From the NCBI GenBank assembly GCA_007922305.1, contig ML677364.1, positions 18,684,260 through 18,748,259 on the forward strand: DNA of 64,000 nucleotides. The letters run 5' to 3'. Source of the DNA: Dermatemys mawii (lineage: Eukaryota; Chordata; Testudines; Dermatemydidae). Both the position numbers and the translations under genes were made by a program. Positions 45,706 through 58,415 of this stretch are shown in pieces; the stretch's first letter is position 1; the number at the start of each line of letters is the position of its first letter. The notes under the pieces are model-generated. The model did no database searches. It worked only from the letters and a program-made list of their open reading frames with translations, and was not told the origin of the DNA.

Positions 45706-48440
45706 AAGTGACTATAGGTGTCTGTCAGAATCTGCAGGAGTTTCATGGATTACAGTGAAACCCAAACTGGGATTTAGGTGCCTAAACTTGAGATTTAGGT
45801 GCCTCAATCTGGGTTTAGGCACCTATGTACCTAAATGTGTACCGGGGCCATAGATGTTACATACTTTATATGGTCTTTGTTATCCCAGCCGAGTAAACAT
45901 TGCTTGATAAATGTGAGTATTGGAACATTAAGAACTGCAGTAACGCTTTTATAATGAGTACCCTATGTGTGCAGTTTTGTAACACTGGCAGAGGATTCCT
46001 GTCCCAACAAAGTAATTTGTTGCTTTGACCGTTATTTGCATTTTTAAAATTATAGGGTGCAAAATGGGCTGCATAATGTAAATCAAGTGAGATGATGGTG
46101 AAGGATTAAATGGGAATGAAGAACTAGGTGGTTCGTGTTCCTTCTAGACTTCCTAATCTTTGAGAGTTTTAGAGTTGAAGAATTTTTGTACAGAAAGTGT
46201 TGGGGGGTTTTTTCACAAAAAAAATAGGAATCCATTGAAATCCACTTTCAGCCTTACCAATATTTTTAATGAATTATTTGTGGGTGGGCATGAGATTTAC
46301 TAGTTTTTGAATCCACCTTAGAAGTTTACCTGTATTAAGGAATATATGTTCATAAGAAGGGCACCCTTCTCTGAGTCGTATGAAGTCCAACAAGATGGGG
46401 ATTCCTTCCCACAGACTTTAGCAAGTCCACAGGAGATTGTGTGGTGTTGGTGGAGTTATAAATGGGTAGAATATGAGGACAACACACAATGGGCAGGGAT
46501 GAAGGTGGGAGGAGGAGGGAAGGAAGTCAAGCAATAGAAACATTTTCAAGCATTTAAAATATATTTAGGTAATTTTCACTGTTCAAAATTAATAGAAAGT
46601 GTCCCACCTTTCTCTGGCCAAATTGCTACCGTAGAACTGTAACTGTTAGTTTTTGCCAAGAAAGGCCTGCCTAAAGGGGGAAAATATCTTACAAGAGTGC
46701 AACTTTGCAATAAGAAGAATTAGCAGAGACCAGGCAGCCACAAGAGAAAATGCTTTTGGGGGAAAAGCTTACTTCAGTGTGGGGTATGTCACTACCATAG
46801 CACACATGGTCTAATTGTAACCAAACTTTCCATGAAACACTCTGCACTGAGATTAAGATGCAGCATGTAATCTTTTAGCAGGGTTGGTTTCTTTTCAGGC
46901 AGCAATGGAATGGCAATAAAAATCAGGTATATAATGGGAAGCTATTATGTTCAGCCTTAACCACAGAATAGCTGCAGGTACTGAGTCTATGAGTTTGGCT
47001 GACAGTAAGTGCCTGCCATACTTCCATAGCCAGAATGATACTTAAGAAAATATAGATAATGAATATTTAAACTTTGAACTTATACTTCATTTTTCCCGAG
47101 ATAGTAATTACCTACAAACAGAAAGCTCCGAATAACTCAGTCTGATGTAGGATTAAGTATTATTTACATTCATGTTCACAAAGCAAGACCTTCTCTGATT
47201 TTTCTTTTGTTTGTTTTTGTTTTAAGAAACTCTGGTAGTAGGAATCACCTCTGATTAGGAGCACAGGTCACTGAGCTTCTCCGTAGCTTACAAACTAATA
47301 AAACCCCATCAACCAGAGGAATTACATATGAACCCAACATTCTTATTCATTCTATTGTACAGCAAGCACCTCATTCCTGGTAAACACATCATTCCTTTGC
47401 CAAACAGCTGCATTCTAGCACATTGTCCTAACTGGTAACACATTCTGCATCAGGCACACTCTCAAAAGGGAAAGGCTGGCACATGCTGTCAAATGTGGTA
47501 CCATTGAGAACCAGGTCCTCATCCGGTGTAAATCGGTATAGCTCCACCAACTGCATGAGTTTTACCTTTCACATACCCGATATTTCTGCTAAAGGACAAA
47601 AGCTTTTTGTTTATTTTGCAGGCTCTAATGAAGCTACACTGATTTACGCCAGATTCAGATTTTACACAATGTTTTTTGTGTTAATCTAGTTTTGCCGGGT
47701 CGTACACATTTATATAAAATAATGATGTCAACACATTTTCCTGCCTCACAGGAACTTTTCTAAACAATACCAATATCCAATGTATATTCATCAGCTATTA
47801 TTTATGCAATGCTCTATTTGCTGGGCTCAATGTATTGACTTTAGATTTACAAAACTGGACTTTCTTACATCAGATTGGTTTTGAAGCAACATATTCATGA
47901 ATCCATTGTAGCTGAGACAAACCAAGCATGAATTACACTGATTTTACTAACATAATCTGAGTGCTACTTCAAACATGAGGAACTCACATGTGCTTTGCTC
48001 AGGTCACTGTTTATTTCCCAGTTTAGCCCTTTCATAGACCTTCCCTGGCAAAATTAAGCTGCTGCTGTCATGCATGTTGGGGTTGTTTTCACCTTTATTG
48101 GTTAGGGATCCCAGGCAGCAAAGCTTCTGCAAGGGATGGCTGGGAAATCCATTTTTCTTCCCTCCAAGATTCCCAGGTTGTTCCTATTTAAATTTGATTA
48201 TATCCCACACCTTAGCAACTTTTCCAGGAATGCCTGTGCACGTGAATTATCCATGGGGCACAAATGGCACTTGTGTTCTTTCCATTCACTCGCTTCTGTA
48301 CTCTAAATGGCTGCCACATGCTATGTTTCCGACCCATTGCAGGAGAGAAGACAGCTTTTATTCTTTTTCCTTTCCACCCTGTTCAAAAGGTTAGTTTCTC
48401 AAGAGGTAATTATGCCCGTTTTAGATATAGATCTCTCTTT
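45706..48440. other. Intronic stretch, nothing recognised
   Basis: AT-rich intron. Short TAGGTGCCT/AGGCACCTA inverted motifs occur at 45773-45833, and a CCGGTGTAAATCGG / GATTTACGCCAG pair lies at 47524-47655, possibly the ends of a decayed short repeat. No genes. Confidence 0.45.
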
Positions 48441-48444
48441 CTCT

Positions 48445-48555
48445 GCTACTTTGCATAAATTGCAAGTTCTTTGGGAAAGAAACCATCTTTGTTTTATGTT
48501 TGTGCAGTGCCTAATATATAATAGGGGCTAGAGGTTCTAAGTGCTACTATAATAG
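48445..48555 (+). repeat. Ancient amniote interspersed repeat, copy B
   Basis: AATTGCAAGTTCTTTGGG, a CCATCTTTGTTTTATG block and TTTGTGCAGTGCCTAATA followed by GTGCTACTATAATA are the reverse complement of the repeat at 14780-14905. The family is not named. Confidence 0.5.
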
Positions 48556-48618
48556 TTATATTAAAAAACCCATCTTAAATCTCTCTCTTCTTCCTACATG
48601 AAGATTCCTCTTGATATC

Positions 48619-49646
48619 TGTGATGCTGGCAGACTACGTGCCAGCACATGCCAAGGCCCCAGGCCTCACTGAACACTGATAAATGCATAGCTGGAGAACA
48701 GTCTGGCTTACCTGTGTTAAAACAGATGTTAAATTGATAAGAATGCATATAGCATTTAGACCTTATGAATGGCTTGTAGGATGCTTCATGCATTCATCTC
48801 ACTTATCAGAACACCATGTTATAGAGTGATAGCAAACGTTTGCATTGTAAACTTCTAATTGTGTAACTCACCAAACAGGAAGAAAGCATTAATTAAAGTA
48901 AAGTACTTGTCTTGCACAAAAGAAGGCCCTTTAAAAACAAAGAAGCCATTGTGTAGCATCAAAGGACAGGGGCCTTGTTGATTGTGTTCCTCACCCTCTC
49001 TAAGAAGGGGAGACCTGCATATGAACTCATTCCATCAGTTTGGGCTCTGAGGTGAAGGAAATAAAAATCCCTGACAAGGAGAAACTTGGTTCTCTTTGTT
49101 GCTTGGACTGTAAAGGGGTAAGGATTGCTAAGCATAAGCAAAAGACCCCCAGCTGTTTTGACTAGGTTAGCCACAAAGGACATATAGAGTCTGTTTATGA
49201 TAGAAGTCTCTATTATCTGTTGAAAGTTAGGAGTTATATTTATTTGTGTGTGTATATATTACTTTCTTTAATCTTGTAAATAACTAATTTTTTCTTAGTT
49301 AATAAAATCTTTAGTGTATTACAGGACTAGCTACAGCTGTTGTCTTTGGTTTGAGATCTGAGGTACAACTGACCAGGAGTAAGTGACTGGGAGTAACCTG
49401 AATATTGTTGTGATTTTTGGTGTAAGGAACCATATCACATAGCCACACTTGCCTGGGTGGCAAGATAGACTGGAGTGCCCAAGGGGACTGACTGTGGCTC
49501 CTTGGTAAGACTGTTATAGTGCTTTGGGAGTTCACACTTATGACTGGGTTGGTGAAATCTAATCATAGAATTTACCACCAGCTTAAGTTCTTGCCCTGCT
49601 TCTTAACAGTCTGTCCTGGGTTTGGCACTCCCAGTCATTCCAGACA
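48619..49646 (+). mobile_element. ERV-like solo LTR, copy 2
   Basis: Homologous over its whole ~1.03 kb to 35666-36717, in the same orientation. It retains a poly(A) signal, AATAAA, at about 49301 in TTAGTTAATAAAATCTTTAG, preceded by a TGTGTGTATATATTAC patch. The end CATTCCAGACA matches copy 1. No internal viral genes are adjacent, so it is a solo LTR or LTR-like element. The flanking duplication is not convincing. Confidence 0.68.
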
Positions 49647-49732
49647 TCATTACAATAGCATCGTTAGTACTTACACACCTGCTTGCTCTAGAAATGTAAC
49701 TGGAAGGAACTGGGAGAACTGGGGTGTATGTG

Positions 49733-50273
49733 TAGAGGTGAAAGTAAGCTGGTACGCCGTAGTGGGGCGGCCCGGCTTCCCCAGGTGGCAATTTAAGAGG
49801 TCTGGGGCTCCCAGCAGCGGCTGGAGCCCCAGGCCCTTTAAATTGCCACCAGAGTCCCACTGCTGGAGCCCTGGGGTAGTGGCTCCGGACCTCTGAGGGC
49901 TATTTAAAGGGCCCCCTCTGCCTCTATGGTCCCAGCACCCGGCCCTTTAAATAGCCACCAGAGCCCCACCACCACTACAACTCTGGCGGTTATTTAAAGT
50001 GCCTCTACAGCACCAGACCCTTTAAATAGCTGCCAGAGCCTTGGGGTAGCAGTGGCAGCCAGGGATCCGGCAGTGGTTTAAAGGGCCTGGGGTGCAACTG
50101 TTACCCCAGTGGAGGAGTGGAGGAGGGCACTTACCGGTACAGGGCAAGCCGAGGCTGTCTCTGACCCCCCCCAGCCCCACCCCTTCCACCTTAGGCCCCG
50201 CCCCTTTCAGGGGCCAGAGCTGGCCCTAACCCAGCCCCATACCAGTAAGTCCCCATTTCTACTTTCACCCCTG
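49733..50273. mobile_element. hAT-type MITE, 541 bp, with internal repeats
   Basis: The ends TAGAGGTGAAAGTAAGCTGG and (complement) CAGGGGTGAAAGTAGAAATG form the TIR. The flanks TGTATGTG (49725-49732) and TGTATATG (50274-50281) are an 8-bp duplication with one mismatch. Inside, a CCCTTTAAAT(A/T)G(C)CACCAGAG-like unit and its complement recur at least five times between 49788 and 50085, able to form stems. No transposase. Confidence 0.85.
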
Positions 50274-50399
50274 TGTATATGTGATCCTGGACTGACAACT
50301 GTCTCCTTCCTGGTAGGGGACACCTCAGTGCTGTCTGTCTTTTTCATAGGAGGCCCCAAGAGAAGACTAACACAAGTGAGTAATAATTGTATCTGCTCT

Positions 50400-50510
50400 A
50401 GGGTGACCAGACAGCAAGTGTGAAAAATCAGGACAGGAGGTGAGAGATAATAGGAGCTTATATAAGAAAAAGACCCAAAAAACAGTACTGTCTCTATAAA
50501 GTTGGGACAG
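50400..50510 (-). mobile_element. Short MITE, GGGTGACCAGA ends, copy 2
   Basis: GGGTGACCAGACAGCAAGTG followed by AAAAATCAGGACAGGAGG and TATAAAGTTGGGACAG is the reverse-orientation counterpart of 18604-18719. The right terminal repeat is degraded beyond recognition. Confidence 0.65.
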
Positions 50511-52280
50511 TTCTGTTTTCTAATCTGCTCAGACAGAGATATGGAAAAGCTGTCTCTCCAATATGATCTAGAAAATATTTTGATGTGTGATGCCGTCAGT
50601 AGCTCTCTATCATTATGTCTGGGACAGCATAGCTGGAGCTGATTTAAAGAATCAGATGTGGCAATCAGCAGGTGACAGAAATAGAGGCTAACTGTACAGA
50701 AGCAGTAGTCTATAGTGCACTTCAGGGTGCATTTTTGTTTGGCATTCCAGGAAGGCTGAACAAGCTGAGGAAAGACTCCAATAAAGCTTGAGCAGTAAAG
50801 ATTATAATTTATATAGTGCTTAAAATGCAGTTCTAGTCTAAAGAGTGACTGAGTAAAAATGCTGTCTTCCCCGTTAACAGATCTGCGATTGGTGTGTCTT
50901 CAAAAACTGCTTACTTTAGTTACAATCAGATTGTACAATCTGATTACAATTTAAATGCTTTTTTTTCTCCTGTAAACCCTTGTGAAGCCAGCACAGCAAC
51001 GAGTGACAAAGATGGATCTGATTCCTCCTTGCACATCATCAACAGAATATCTTACCAATTTCCATTAGCGACACTTGTGCAAACCCACTAAAGGCAAATG
51101 GGAATTGCACAGCTAGCTGAGGGGCTAATTCTGTCCACAGAACCTTTCTGACTAGTCAGAAAAAAGGCAGGGGGGAAGGAAAGAACCCAGCTCGACTCTT
51201 TATCCAGGCTGAGTTTGTGAGACTGACAGAAGAAGCCAACATTTTTACGTTTAAATGGAGCACATTCGTTTGGACTTATGGGTATCCAAGGGGTGGTTAC
51301 CTGAAGCTGTGAAGGCTCAAAGGGAATGGAGGAAGTAGTCAGGGTGCTAGTGCTATGCAAAAGATATGGGAACCCAGACTTTGATGGCAGGAGATAGTGA
51401 GTCTTTAAAAAAAAGAAGATAAGGCCTGAAAAATCAAGAGCCTGACCTTGTAGGACTATCTACCTAGCTCCACCAATACCAATGCTAGCATAAGTGGGGC
51501 AAGACTCAAATTTGCAAGATAAAGATAGCATGATCCTCATGTTTGAAACAGCCCACATGAACTAGATTTGTAAAATCAGTATAATCCATTCTTGTTTTGT
51601 CTCCGCTAAAATAGAGTCATGAATGAGTTGCCTTGAAATCAATTTCTTGCCCACTTATCATTTTAATTACAATGGCAGACAACTTAAAAATCCAGCTTTA
51701 TGTGAAGGAGATAGATAATAAAACAAGGTGATAAACTACCTCACGTACACAAGGCCACTTTTGCATGTGGCAAGAACTGATCCCCTTTTATATACTTGGC
51801 CAAGCGCTAGAAAACATGAAACCCCCACCCTCATGCACAGCGGCTGTTAGCCTTGGGAATCTCTAACTAGTAGCTCTAAGGGCAATCCACAAAGGCACTT
51901 AGGTTCTGTTTTTAGACATCACTGAGACTGACAAAACTCCTGCTTGGCTGCCGCCTAGCCCCTAAGTTTTTGCTTCTGGGCATGTTCAAAGGTGCCTGTC
52001 TCCCACCTGAGCATGCACAACTGCAGCCCTGCTCTAGGCACTCAGATGTCTGTCTCCTGCCTAAGCCCCACAGCTATTCACAAACTGAGGGAAGACAGGC
52101 ATTTGGCCACACTGATTGCATGCTGGAGCCTGATCTGGGAGGCATGCTTGGGGGGAATCAGCACTAGGCTACAGAACATTCTGATATGGGTCTCCTTCCA
52201 TTTTTCTTGTTGAAGGTATTCCATTTTTCATTAAATAATTGTTTATGTAAATATTAAGTGGGCTAGAGAGAATGACTCTC
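50511..52280. other. Intronic stretch, nothing recognised
   Basis: No supported feature. Short AGGC/TAGGCAC motifs near 51900-52050 are not enough to call a repeat. Confidence 0.45.
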
Positions 52281-52284
52281 TAGT

Positions 52285-52393
52285 CCAGAGTTGGTTGATT
52301 CATCCCTGTTCAAATCTCTTTGTCTCCACAGGAGGAGTGGGGACTAGAGCTAGGCATCTCCTATATCCTAGGGGAGTACCCTATCTGCTAGGC
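52285..52393. repeat. tRNA-derived SINE-like sequence
   Basis: TCCCTGTTCAAATCTC (B-box-like GTTCAAATC) precedes an inverted partner that closes at the TACCCTATCTGCTAGG segment. It is the same family as 52990-53110. The hAT element at 52394 is inserted at its right edge. Confidence 0.45.
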
Positions 52394-52704
52394 CAGGGAT
52401 TCTCAAATTATATGTTGGGACCACAAAGTGGGCTGTGACCCCGTTTTAATGGAGTCACCAGGGCTGGCAATAGACTTTCTGGGGCCTAGAGCCAAAGTCT
52501 GAGCCCCACCTCCCAGGCACAAAGCCTAAACCCCACCACCCAAGGCTGAAGCCAAAGTCCCCTGCCTGAAGCTCTTGGTCTTTGGATTTTTCCACATGGG
52601 GCAACAGGGCTTTGCCCTCCCTCCTTCCCTCCCCGGCTTGGGGTGGTGTAGTAATTTTTGTTGTCACCAGGGGGTCACGGTGCAATGAAGTTTGAGAACC
52701 CCTG
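52394..52704. mobile_element. hAT-type MITE, 311 bp
   Basis: The ends CAGGGATTCTCAAATT and (complement) CAGGGGTTCTCAAACT form a good hAT-like TIR. The 8-bp flanks TGCTAGGC (52386-52393) and CACTAGAC (52705-52712) agree at five positions, so the duplication has decayed. No ORF. Confidence 0.78.
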
Positions 52705-52989
52705 CACTAGACAACAGGTTATAAGGGGGAGTCTTCCCCCAGATTTATTGTTTTGGACCCCAAATACAATTTAGGGGAGGGAACCAAATACTTGTGTTCC
52801 CCCCAATTCATGACTTGCTAGCAGAAATAGATGCCTCTTTGCAGCCTGGACTTAGGTGGGGAACTCAGAGAGGGGCGGAGCTTAGAACACACTCCTCTAG
52901 TCAGCATTTCCCATTGGCTAGATTAAGGACTCTCATTATTTATCCACAGTGGAATGGTTTCAACAGGAGAGCTGGAGGGAGTCCCTCGC

Positions 52990-53115
52990 CCCATTCTATA
53001 TCCCAAAGGTTAGGGCACTCAAGTGAGAGGTATTCGATCCCTGTTCAAATCTCTTCTCTTCCTGATGTCAAGAGGAGAGTTGAACTGGGGATCTCTCACA
53101 TCCCGAGTGAATAAA
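52990..53115 (+). repeat. tRNA-derived SINE-like sequence
   Basis: AAAGGTTAGGGCACTCAAGT (A-box-like) and ATCCCTGTTCAAATCTC (B-box-like) are spaced as in tRNA genes. They are followed by an inverted GGGGATCTCTCACATCCCG tail. It matches 52285 and 58300 in design. Confidence 0.55.
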
Positions 53116-56100
53116 CTTTTAGCCTGGGTCTTAGGGATGTGGGAGGGCTAGCGACAGCAGGCATAGGCCAAGAAGGTGTCTGCAGCTGAGACTCCCAAGA
53201 AGAGCGAGCTGCCTCTCTCCAGCCTGGACTTAGGTGCTGAAGTCTCTGAGCTTAAGGCACACTGCTTGCCTTGGCATCGCCTTTGGATACCTAAGGTGAA
53301 GAGCCACTTCATTTGCTGGCTTTTGTGAATCCCATTCCTAGGACCCTCTCTCACCCTATTCATTGTATAGGGAGTGCGGGCACCTGTCGTAGCTTTTGTG
53401 AATTCCGCTGATTTACTAGGTGTAGTATGCTGAGTGTTGCATGCCTAAGTTCCTTTGTGAATCGAGGCAAAGGCGTTCTGCAAAATGTAGTTCCCTAGGT
53501 GGACTGGGGTGAGACATTTTGTTGCAGAAATACTAGTGTCTGACTGAGAAAATTGATGAATGTGGTTTTAAGAAATATTCTTTGTATTAAAATATGGTAA
53601 GAGTTGTTAGAGTTGGTCAGGCAATAGTTTTTGTTCCCACAAGAAAAATGATGATAATAAGATTTCATTTTTGTTGGAATTGTCTTGATTAAATTTTCTT
53701 TTTTTTACAAAAACCTGAATTTTTAAAAATTATAGATTTTTCCCATGGAAATTTCCATTGTGATGAAAAAGCTATTCTGCCATTTTGCCAAAAAGAGGTT
53801 TGCATGAAAAATGTGAACAGTTCTGTTTCTTGCATCACATATAGCTTGTTTCTCAATGAATGACTGAAGAAGAAGGTGTTACTACTTTTGGGCAGGTGGT
53901 GGATAATGGGTTATCTACAAAGAAGGCTGATTTGAAAAAAACAAGGATGTCTTATCTTGCCCAGGTAGTGCTGGGAGCTATACGAGTAGTGAGAAGCCTG
54001 GGTCTGGTAGTAAACATCAAACTGATATTTATCCTGAATATCTCTTGGTAATTCCTTCAGCAGGTTAATGATGATCCCTTATTTTGCATAAGTCTTCTGT
54101 TTTAAACAAAGAAACTTTAAGCTGGTGAATAGAAGTTCAGTATGTTGGAAAACGTCTACCAAGTCCTGCACGTGAATCCACACATACAGACCCTAGTGCT
54201 CACAGAGTATCCTATTGGCCACAGGGCTTACACCTGACTGCAGGATCAGGGCTTTCCTCCCCGCTAGGGTGTCCTCTACAGAAGAAGGAAGGCCCATAAA
54301 AAATCCCCATAATTAACATATAAACAATATTGTAATTTTTTTCAAACAACTGCTTAATACATGCCAGGAAACAACTCCCATCTGGCAAGCCCTTCTTTTC
54401 TGCTCAGATCTATTTTTCCTCTGGTGAAAGCACTAGGCTCATAGAGAAGTGCCTGCCCATTGTCACCAATCAGAGAGACTCTTACAGTCTGTGTTCGTTA
54501 AGCCTTCTATTTCTCCCCTCCCTCCCCACCCATTTGGGAAAATCTGATTCCTGTTATGTTTTTTAGCTGTAATTGTCATGTGATAGTTTGTAAAATATGT
54601 AATTCATTTTCCTTGCATTATATTTTTTTAAACAGAGGGAAACATTGAGGGGGGAAAATCCATTCTGTGTCTTCATTCATACTTCGACATAACAGAAAAA
54701 TTTCCATATCCAGTTTACAGCCCAGACTGTGTGGAATGGGCAATCTTGCTCACTAATGTGATCTGTAGATATGTTCTAATCTCCACTTCAGAGTGGAGGG
54801 ATTTGAGACCTTTACTTCTTCTAAGAAGGGTTTATCCCTGGACAGCAGCCATGAATAAGGTTCCGGTCCTGCAAATGTTTATGTAAGAGCTAGCTCTTAT
54901 TATTTACGTATTTATTTTGCATGTGGTTACCTTTACTCACGTGGACAGCTCAACTGACTTGAGGAAAGTTAAGTGTGAGCAAAAGGGTTTGCTGGCTTAG
55001 GACATAAGACTCCCATCCTGCAACTGATGGTATGCGCACAGAGAATTGTGCCTGCACAGTGGCCCATTGAAGTTCATTGGGTTTCATGAAGGTTGTACGC
55101 TATCGGTTACAGGGATGGGACCTAAATTTGTAAGAACCTTTGATGACAGAAATGATTGGCCCCTGTGCAGAATAAATTGAGTGGATGAGCATTAAAGAGC
55201 TAATAATGCTGCTGAAGACTTTTTTTCTGACCTGAGACAAATGGTGAAATGAGAGTTCAGGGAGCATGTGTGGTTTCATAAAAACCCAGAATGGTGTTCT
55301 AGACTTGCTCTTCCCAGGTGTAAATGCTTGGGTTTTTATCATAGATCTCCTCTCACTCCATTCCTACTGAGCATTTCCCCATCTCTCTCCAACCTGTTTC
55401 CCAGACCGGGTTCCCCTCTGCCCCAAAGAAGATTCTAAAAGACCACAAAACATTTGAACATTCTCTTAATTTGTGGGTGTGATATCATCAGTCCTCTGTG
55501 GTTCCTGTTCTGTCTGTGAATTCAGAGATTTTTGCTGCACACAGTAGCAGCACACTTAACACTCCTACCAAAGTTATTGCTATCCTGGGAGTTGAGTGAA
55601 ATTTTAAAGCTGGTGGATGTAACAGCCACCCTTCATCCATGCAAAATGTACAATACCATTAAACTGATTTATGGAATGAGAGAACTCAAACAATAAGAGC
55701 TATCGCCCAATCTTTAGGCCACATCTGAGCTATGTGGGGAGAGGGGTTTCACTATGGGCAGAATGGGTATTGTTTTTGGTGGAGCTGTGTGTGAGAAGAG
55801 AAGCACTAGAGAAGCAGCAGAAAGCCAAGGAGACAACCGGACAACCACTGGGAGTATAGCCCTGAGAAAAACCCTAGCGAAGGAGCCCTTTTGGGTAGAG
55901 TGCTGATCTGAAAGAGGCTTGAAATTATGAGCAAGGAGCCTGTGCCCTGATGTTTAAGTCCTGCTTTGTTCAATGTACATACTTTGTAAATAAACAAGGT
56001 TGCCTCAAAGAAACACCTGACTCCACCACCATCTTCTCCTAAGAGAAATAACCTTTATAACCCCATATGTTGGCTAACTGTTCAGGTCAAGAGAGGTAAT

Positions 56101-56540
56101 ATTCTTTTTCAGGCTATAGAAATATCAGGTACTAGAGACGACATCAGAGTAATTGTGAGGGAAAACTTGAGAAGCCTGTGGTCTCAGCAGTGGTGAAGTA
56201 GTAGATCTGAAAAGAATCACACACAACTCTTATACATGTACAGTAGTGGCCTCGTGTGAGGGGAAAGAATAGAAGGTTCATAAGCCCTCATGAGGGTCCA
56301 GCTGCATAGCCCTGGCAGGTAGCACTAGATAGTCATTACTGCAGTGTTAGAAATGGATGGGAGGCTAATGGCTCTGGAGAGAGGAAAGAGATCTCATAGC
56401 AGGAAGCTCAATTTGCTTTTGTAAGCCACAAGTTTGTGTGCATCAGGGACTTTCCTGTGCGGCAATGTGAAAAACATACAGAGTTTGAGAGCATGTTATG
56501 GAACACCTCTTTGTCTTTCCAGTTGTAAATTTGGAGAGGT
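53116..56540. other. Intronic stretch, nothing recognised
   Basis: 3.4 kb with no supported gene or repeat; short open frames only. Confidence 0.5.
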
Positions 56541-56544
56541 GATG

Positions 56545-56800
56545 CAATGCTCATCCTCCTACCCTCCTTTCTCTTCTAGGTGCTCTCTACTATCTTCACT
56601 TCTGCCTGCCCTTGTCCCCCTCACACCATTCTCCATCACCTCTCTTTCTTGCTACATCCATACTTTCTCTTTTTTTTTGTCCTTATCTTTTCTCTTTTGT
56701 CCTGTCCCATCCTTTCCTCTCTTTGATGCCCCCTCTTGTCTCTTATTCTCATCCTTCCTTTGCCCCTCTCTTGCCTCCTGCCCACACAGACTTCCTGTGA
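56545..56800. repeat. Pyrimidine-rich (CT) tract
   Basis: About 250 bp are strongly C/T-biased on the plus strand (TTTCTCTTTTTTTTTGTCC, CTCTCTTTGATGCCCCCTC). This bias produces the long low-complexity open frames on both strands at 56434-56892, which are not genes. Confidence 0.8.
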
Positions 56801-57884
56801 TGGGGGAGGAGCACTATGTGCCCCACTGCATACTGAGCAAGTCCTACTATATATGTGAAGTTTCTCCCTTCTATGACTTTCACCAACCATAAAAGAAACA
56901 TACAGTACATTGTCTTCTAGATATATTCAGAGAACACAATGACTCGCCTTGTAAGGTGTCACAAATTGTACTTCTGAAGTAATGAAGCCTTCTCTGTTCT
57001 CTGTGTGTGTCCAAGATGAACTATGTTACATGTAAAAATGAGATCTAAACACTATAATAAACCTAACTTTGTTTTTCAAGACACTTCTAAAAATTGAAAA
57101 CCAGTCATGGACTAAACTGGACATAAGACGATTGCGAAGTAAAGTGACATTAAAAGAAAAATAATTTAAAAAGGCATATATTTTGTCATGTGCTACTGAG
57201 TTTCTTTGGTGTTTAAAAAATGTTAGCTATATTAATAGGCAAGTTAGTATTGTTTGATTAAAAACCTCTATGGGAATGACAATGTGACCAATTAATGGGG
57301 GAGAAGCAAGGCTTGGGCTGTCTGGATTTCAGGCTGCATTATTTTAAATCTCACTCAGTGCTCTATTGCTTTGTCAGTTATTTCACTTGTTATTAGAGAG
57401 ATAAATAAATATGAAGTTAGCTCTTAGGGCCAATATTTGTATTCGAACTAAATGTCAGAGCTTAATCCTGTGTGTTGGGAGAATCCTGTTCCTCTGGTAA
57501 GGTCTGACCTTACTCCATAGCCTGATCTGGAGGCTAGAGTCACAAATTAGATTAAATATTGCAATGCTCAGTGTGGCAATGCCTAACTCCTAGGTGCCCT
57601 GATGCATGGAATTGACAGCTCTGAGTTAGACATCTTGGCTCCCTGTGCATTGTCTGGGGAAAGTTAGGTGCTAAGAAAGGGACGTCAGAATGCTGAGCAG
57701 GGAGCGACCTAAGCTAGCCAGAAATGAGATGCTAAGGAAGGGGTGGGACTTAGGGAATTAACCAACAGGCCAGAAAGAGGTACCTGTCTCGGATCAAGAT
57801 TCACAGATGTGAACCCTCTCCTGGAGTTAGGCACCTGAGACAAATCAGCCCTTTCTTGTGAAGAGAGCCATCCTCCATTACAAC
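56801..57884. other. Intronic stretch, nothing recognised
   Basis: No supported feature. Confidence 0.5.
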
Positions 57885-57887
57885 TAA

Positions 57888-58185
57888 GGGCTGGTCTTCA
57901 TTACCTGCTGGATCAGCAGGTACTGATTGGTCTATCTGGGATCAATTTATTGCCTCTCATCTAGACATGATAAATCAATCCCCAGAGGTGTTCCCCATTG
58001 ACTCTGGTACTCCAGCTCGCCGAAAGGCACAAGCATAGTCGACAGGGGGGAGAGAGGGGCTCGCTGCCGCCATGAGGACACCAGGTAAGTCGGCCTAAGA
58101 TGAGCCGACTTCAGCTATGCTATTCACATAGCTGAAGTTACATGTCTTAGGTCGACTCCTCCGCCTCGCTGATGTAGACCTGGCC
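57888..58185 (-). mobile_element. TTA-target MITE, 298 bp, copy 1
   Basis: Element ends GGGCTGGTCTTCA and GATGTAGACCTGGCC are flanked by TAA at 57885-57887 and 58186-58188. The interior (ATCAATTTATTGCCTCTCAT, TAGTCGACAGGGGG, CTTAGGTCGACTC) is the reverse complement of the element at 59273-59572. The trinucleotide target suits Harbinger. It is more diverged than the other copy. Confidence 0.85.
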
Positions 58186-58299
58186 TAACAGTGCCATGGC
58201 AAGGGCACTGGGATGTGGGTGAGCCAACGTCGCCTCCTTGCATTAATGAACAGTGAGAGTGGAGCAGCTTCAAGAGGAGGGGCTGGGAGTCCCCCTGAC

Positions 58300-58415
58300 T
58301 ATACCATAGCCTGGTGGCTAGGGCACCTGTCTGGGAGATGGAAGGTCCACCTGAGGCAGTTTAGGGCTTTGAACCTGATATCTCACATCCCAGGTAGGTG
58401 CCCTGACTATTGGGT
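58300..58415 (+). repeat. tRNA-derived SINE-like sequence
   Basis: GTGGCTAGGGCACCTGTCTG (A-box-like) is followed by an eroded B-box region and the complementary ATATCTCACATCCCAGGTAG with GTGCCCTGACTATTGGG. It is a diverged member of the 52990 family. Confidence 0.5.

Noticed and set aside
56434..56892. 152-codon open frame with membrane-like composition
   Set aside because: Product of a C/T-rich low-complexity tract with runs of Ser, Leu, Phe and Cys; no domain or splice support.
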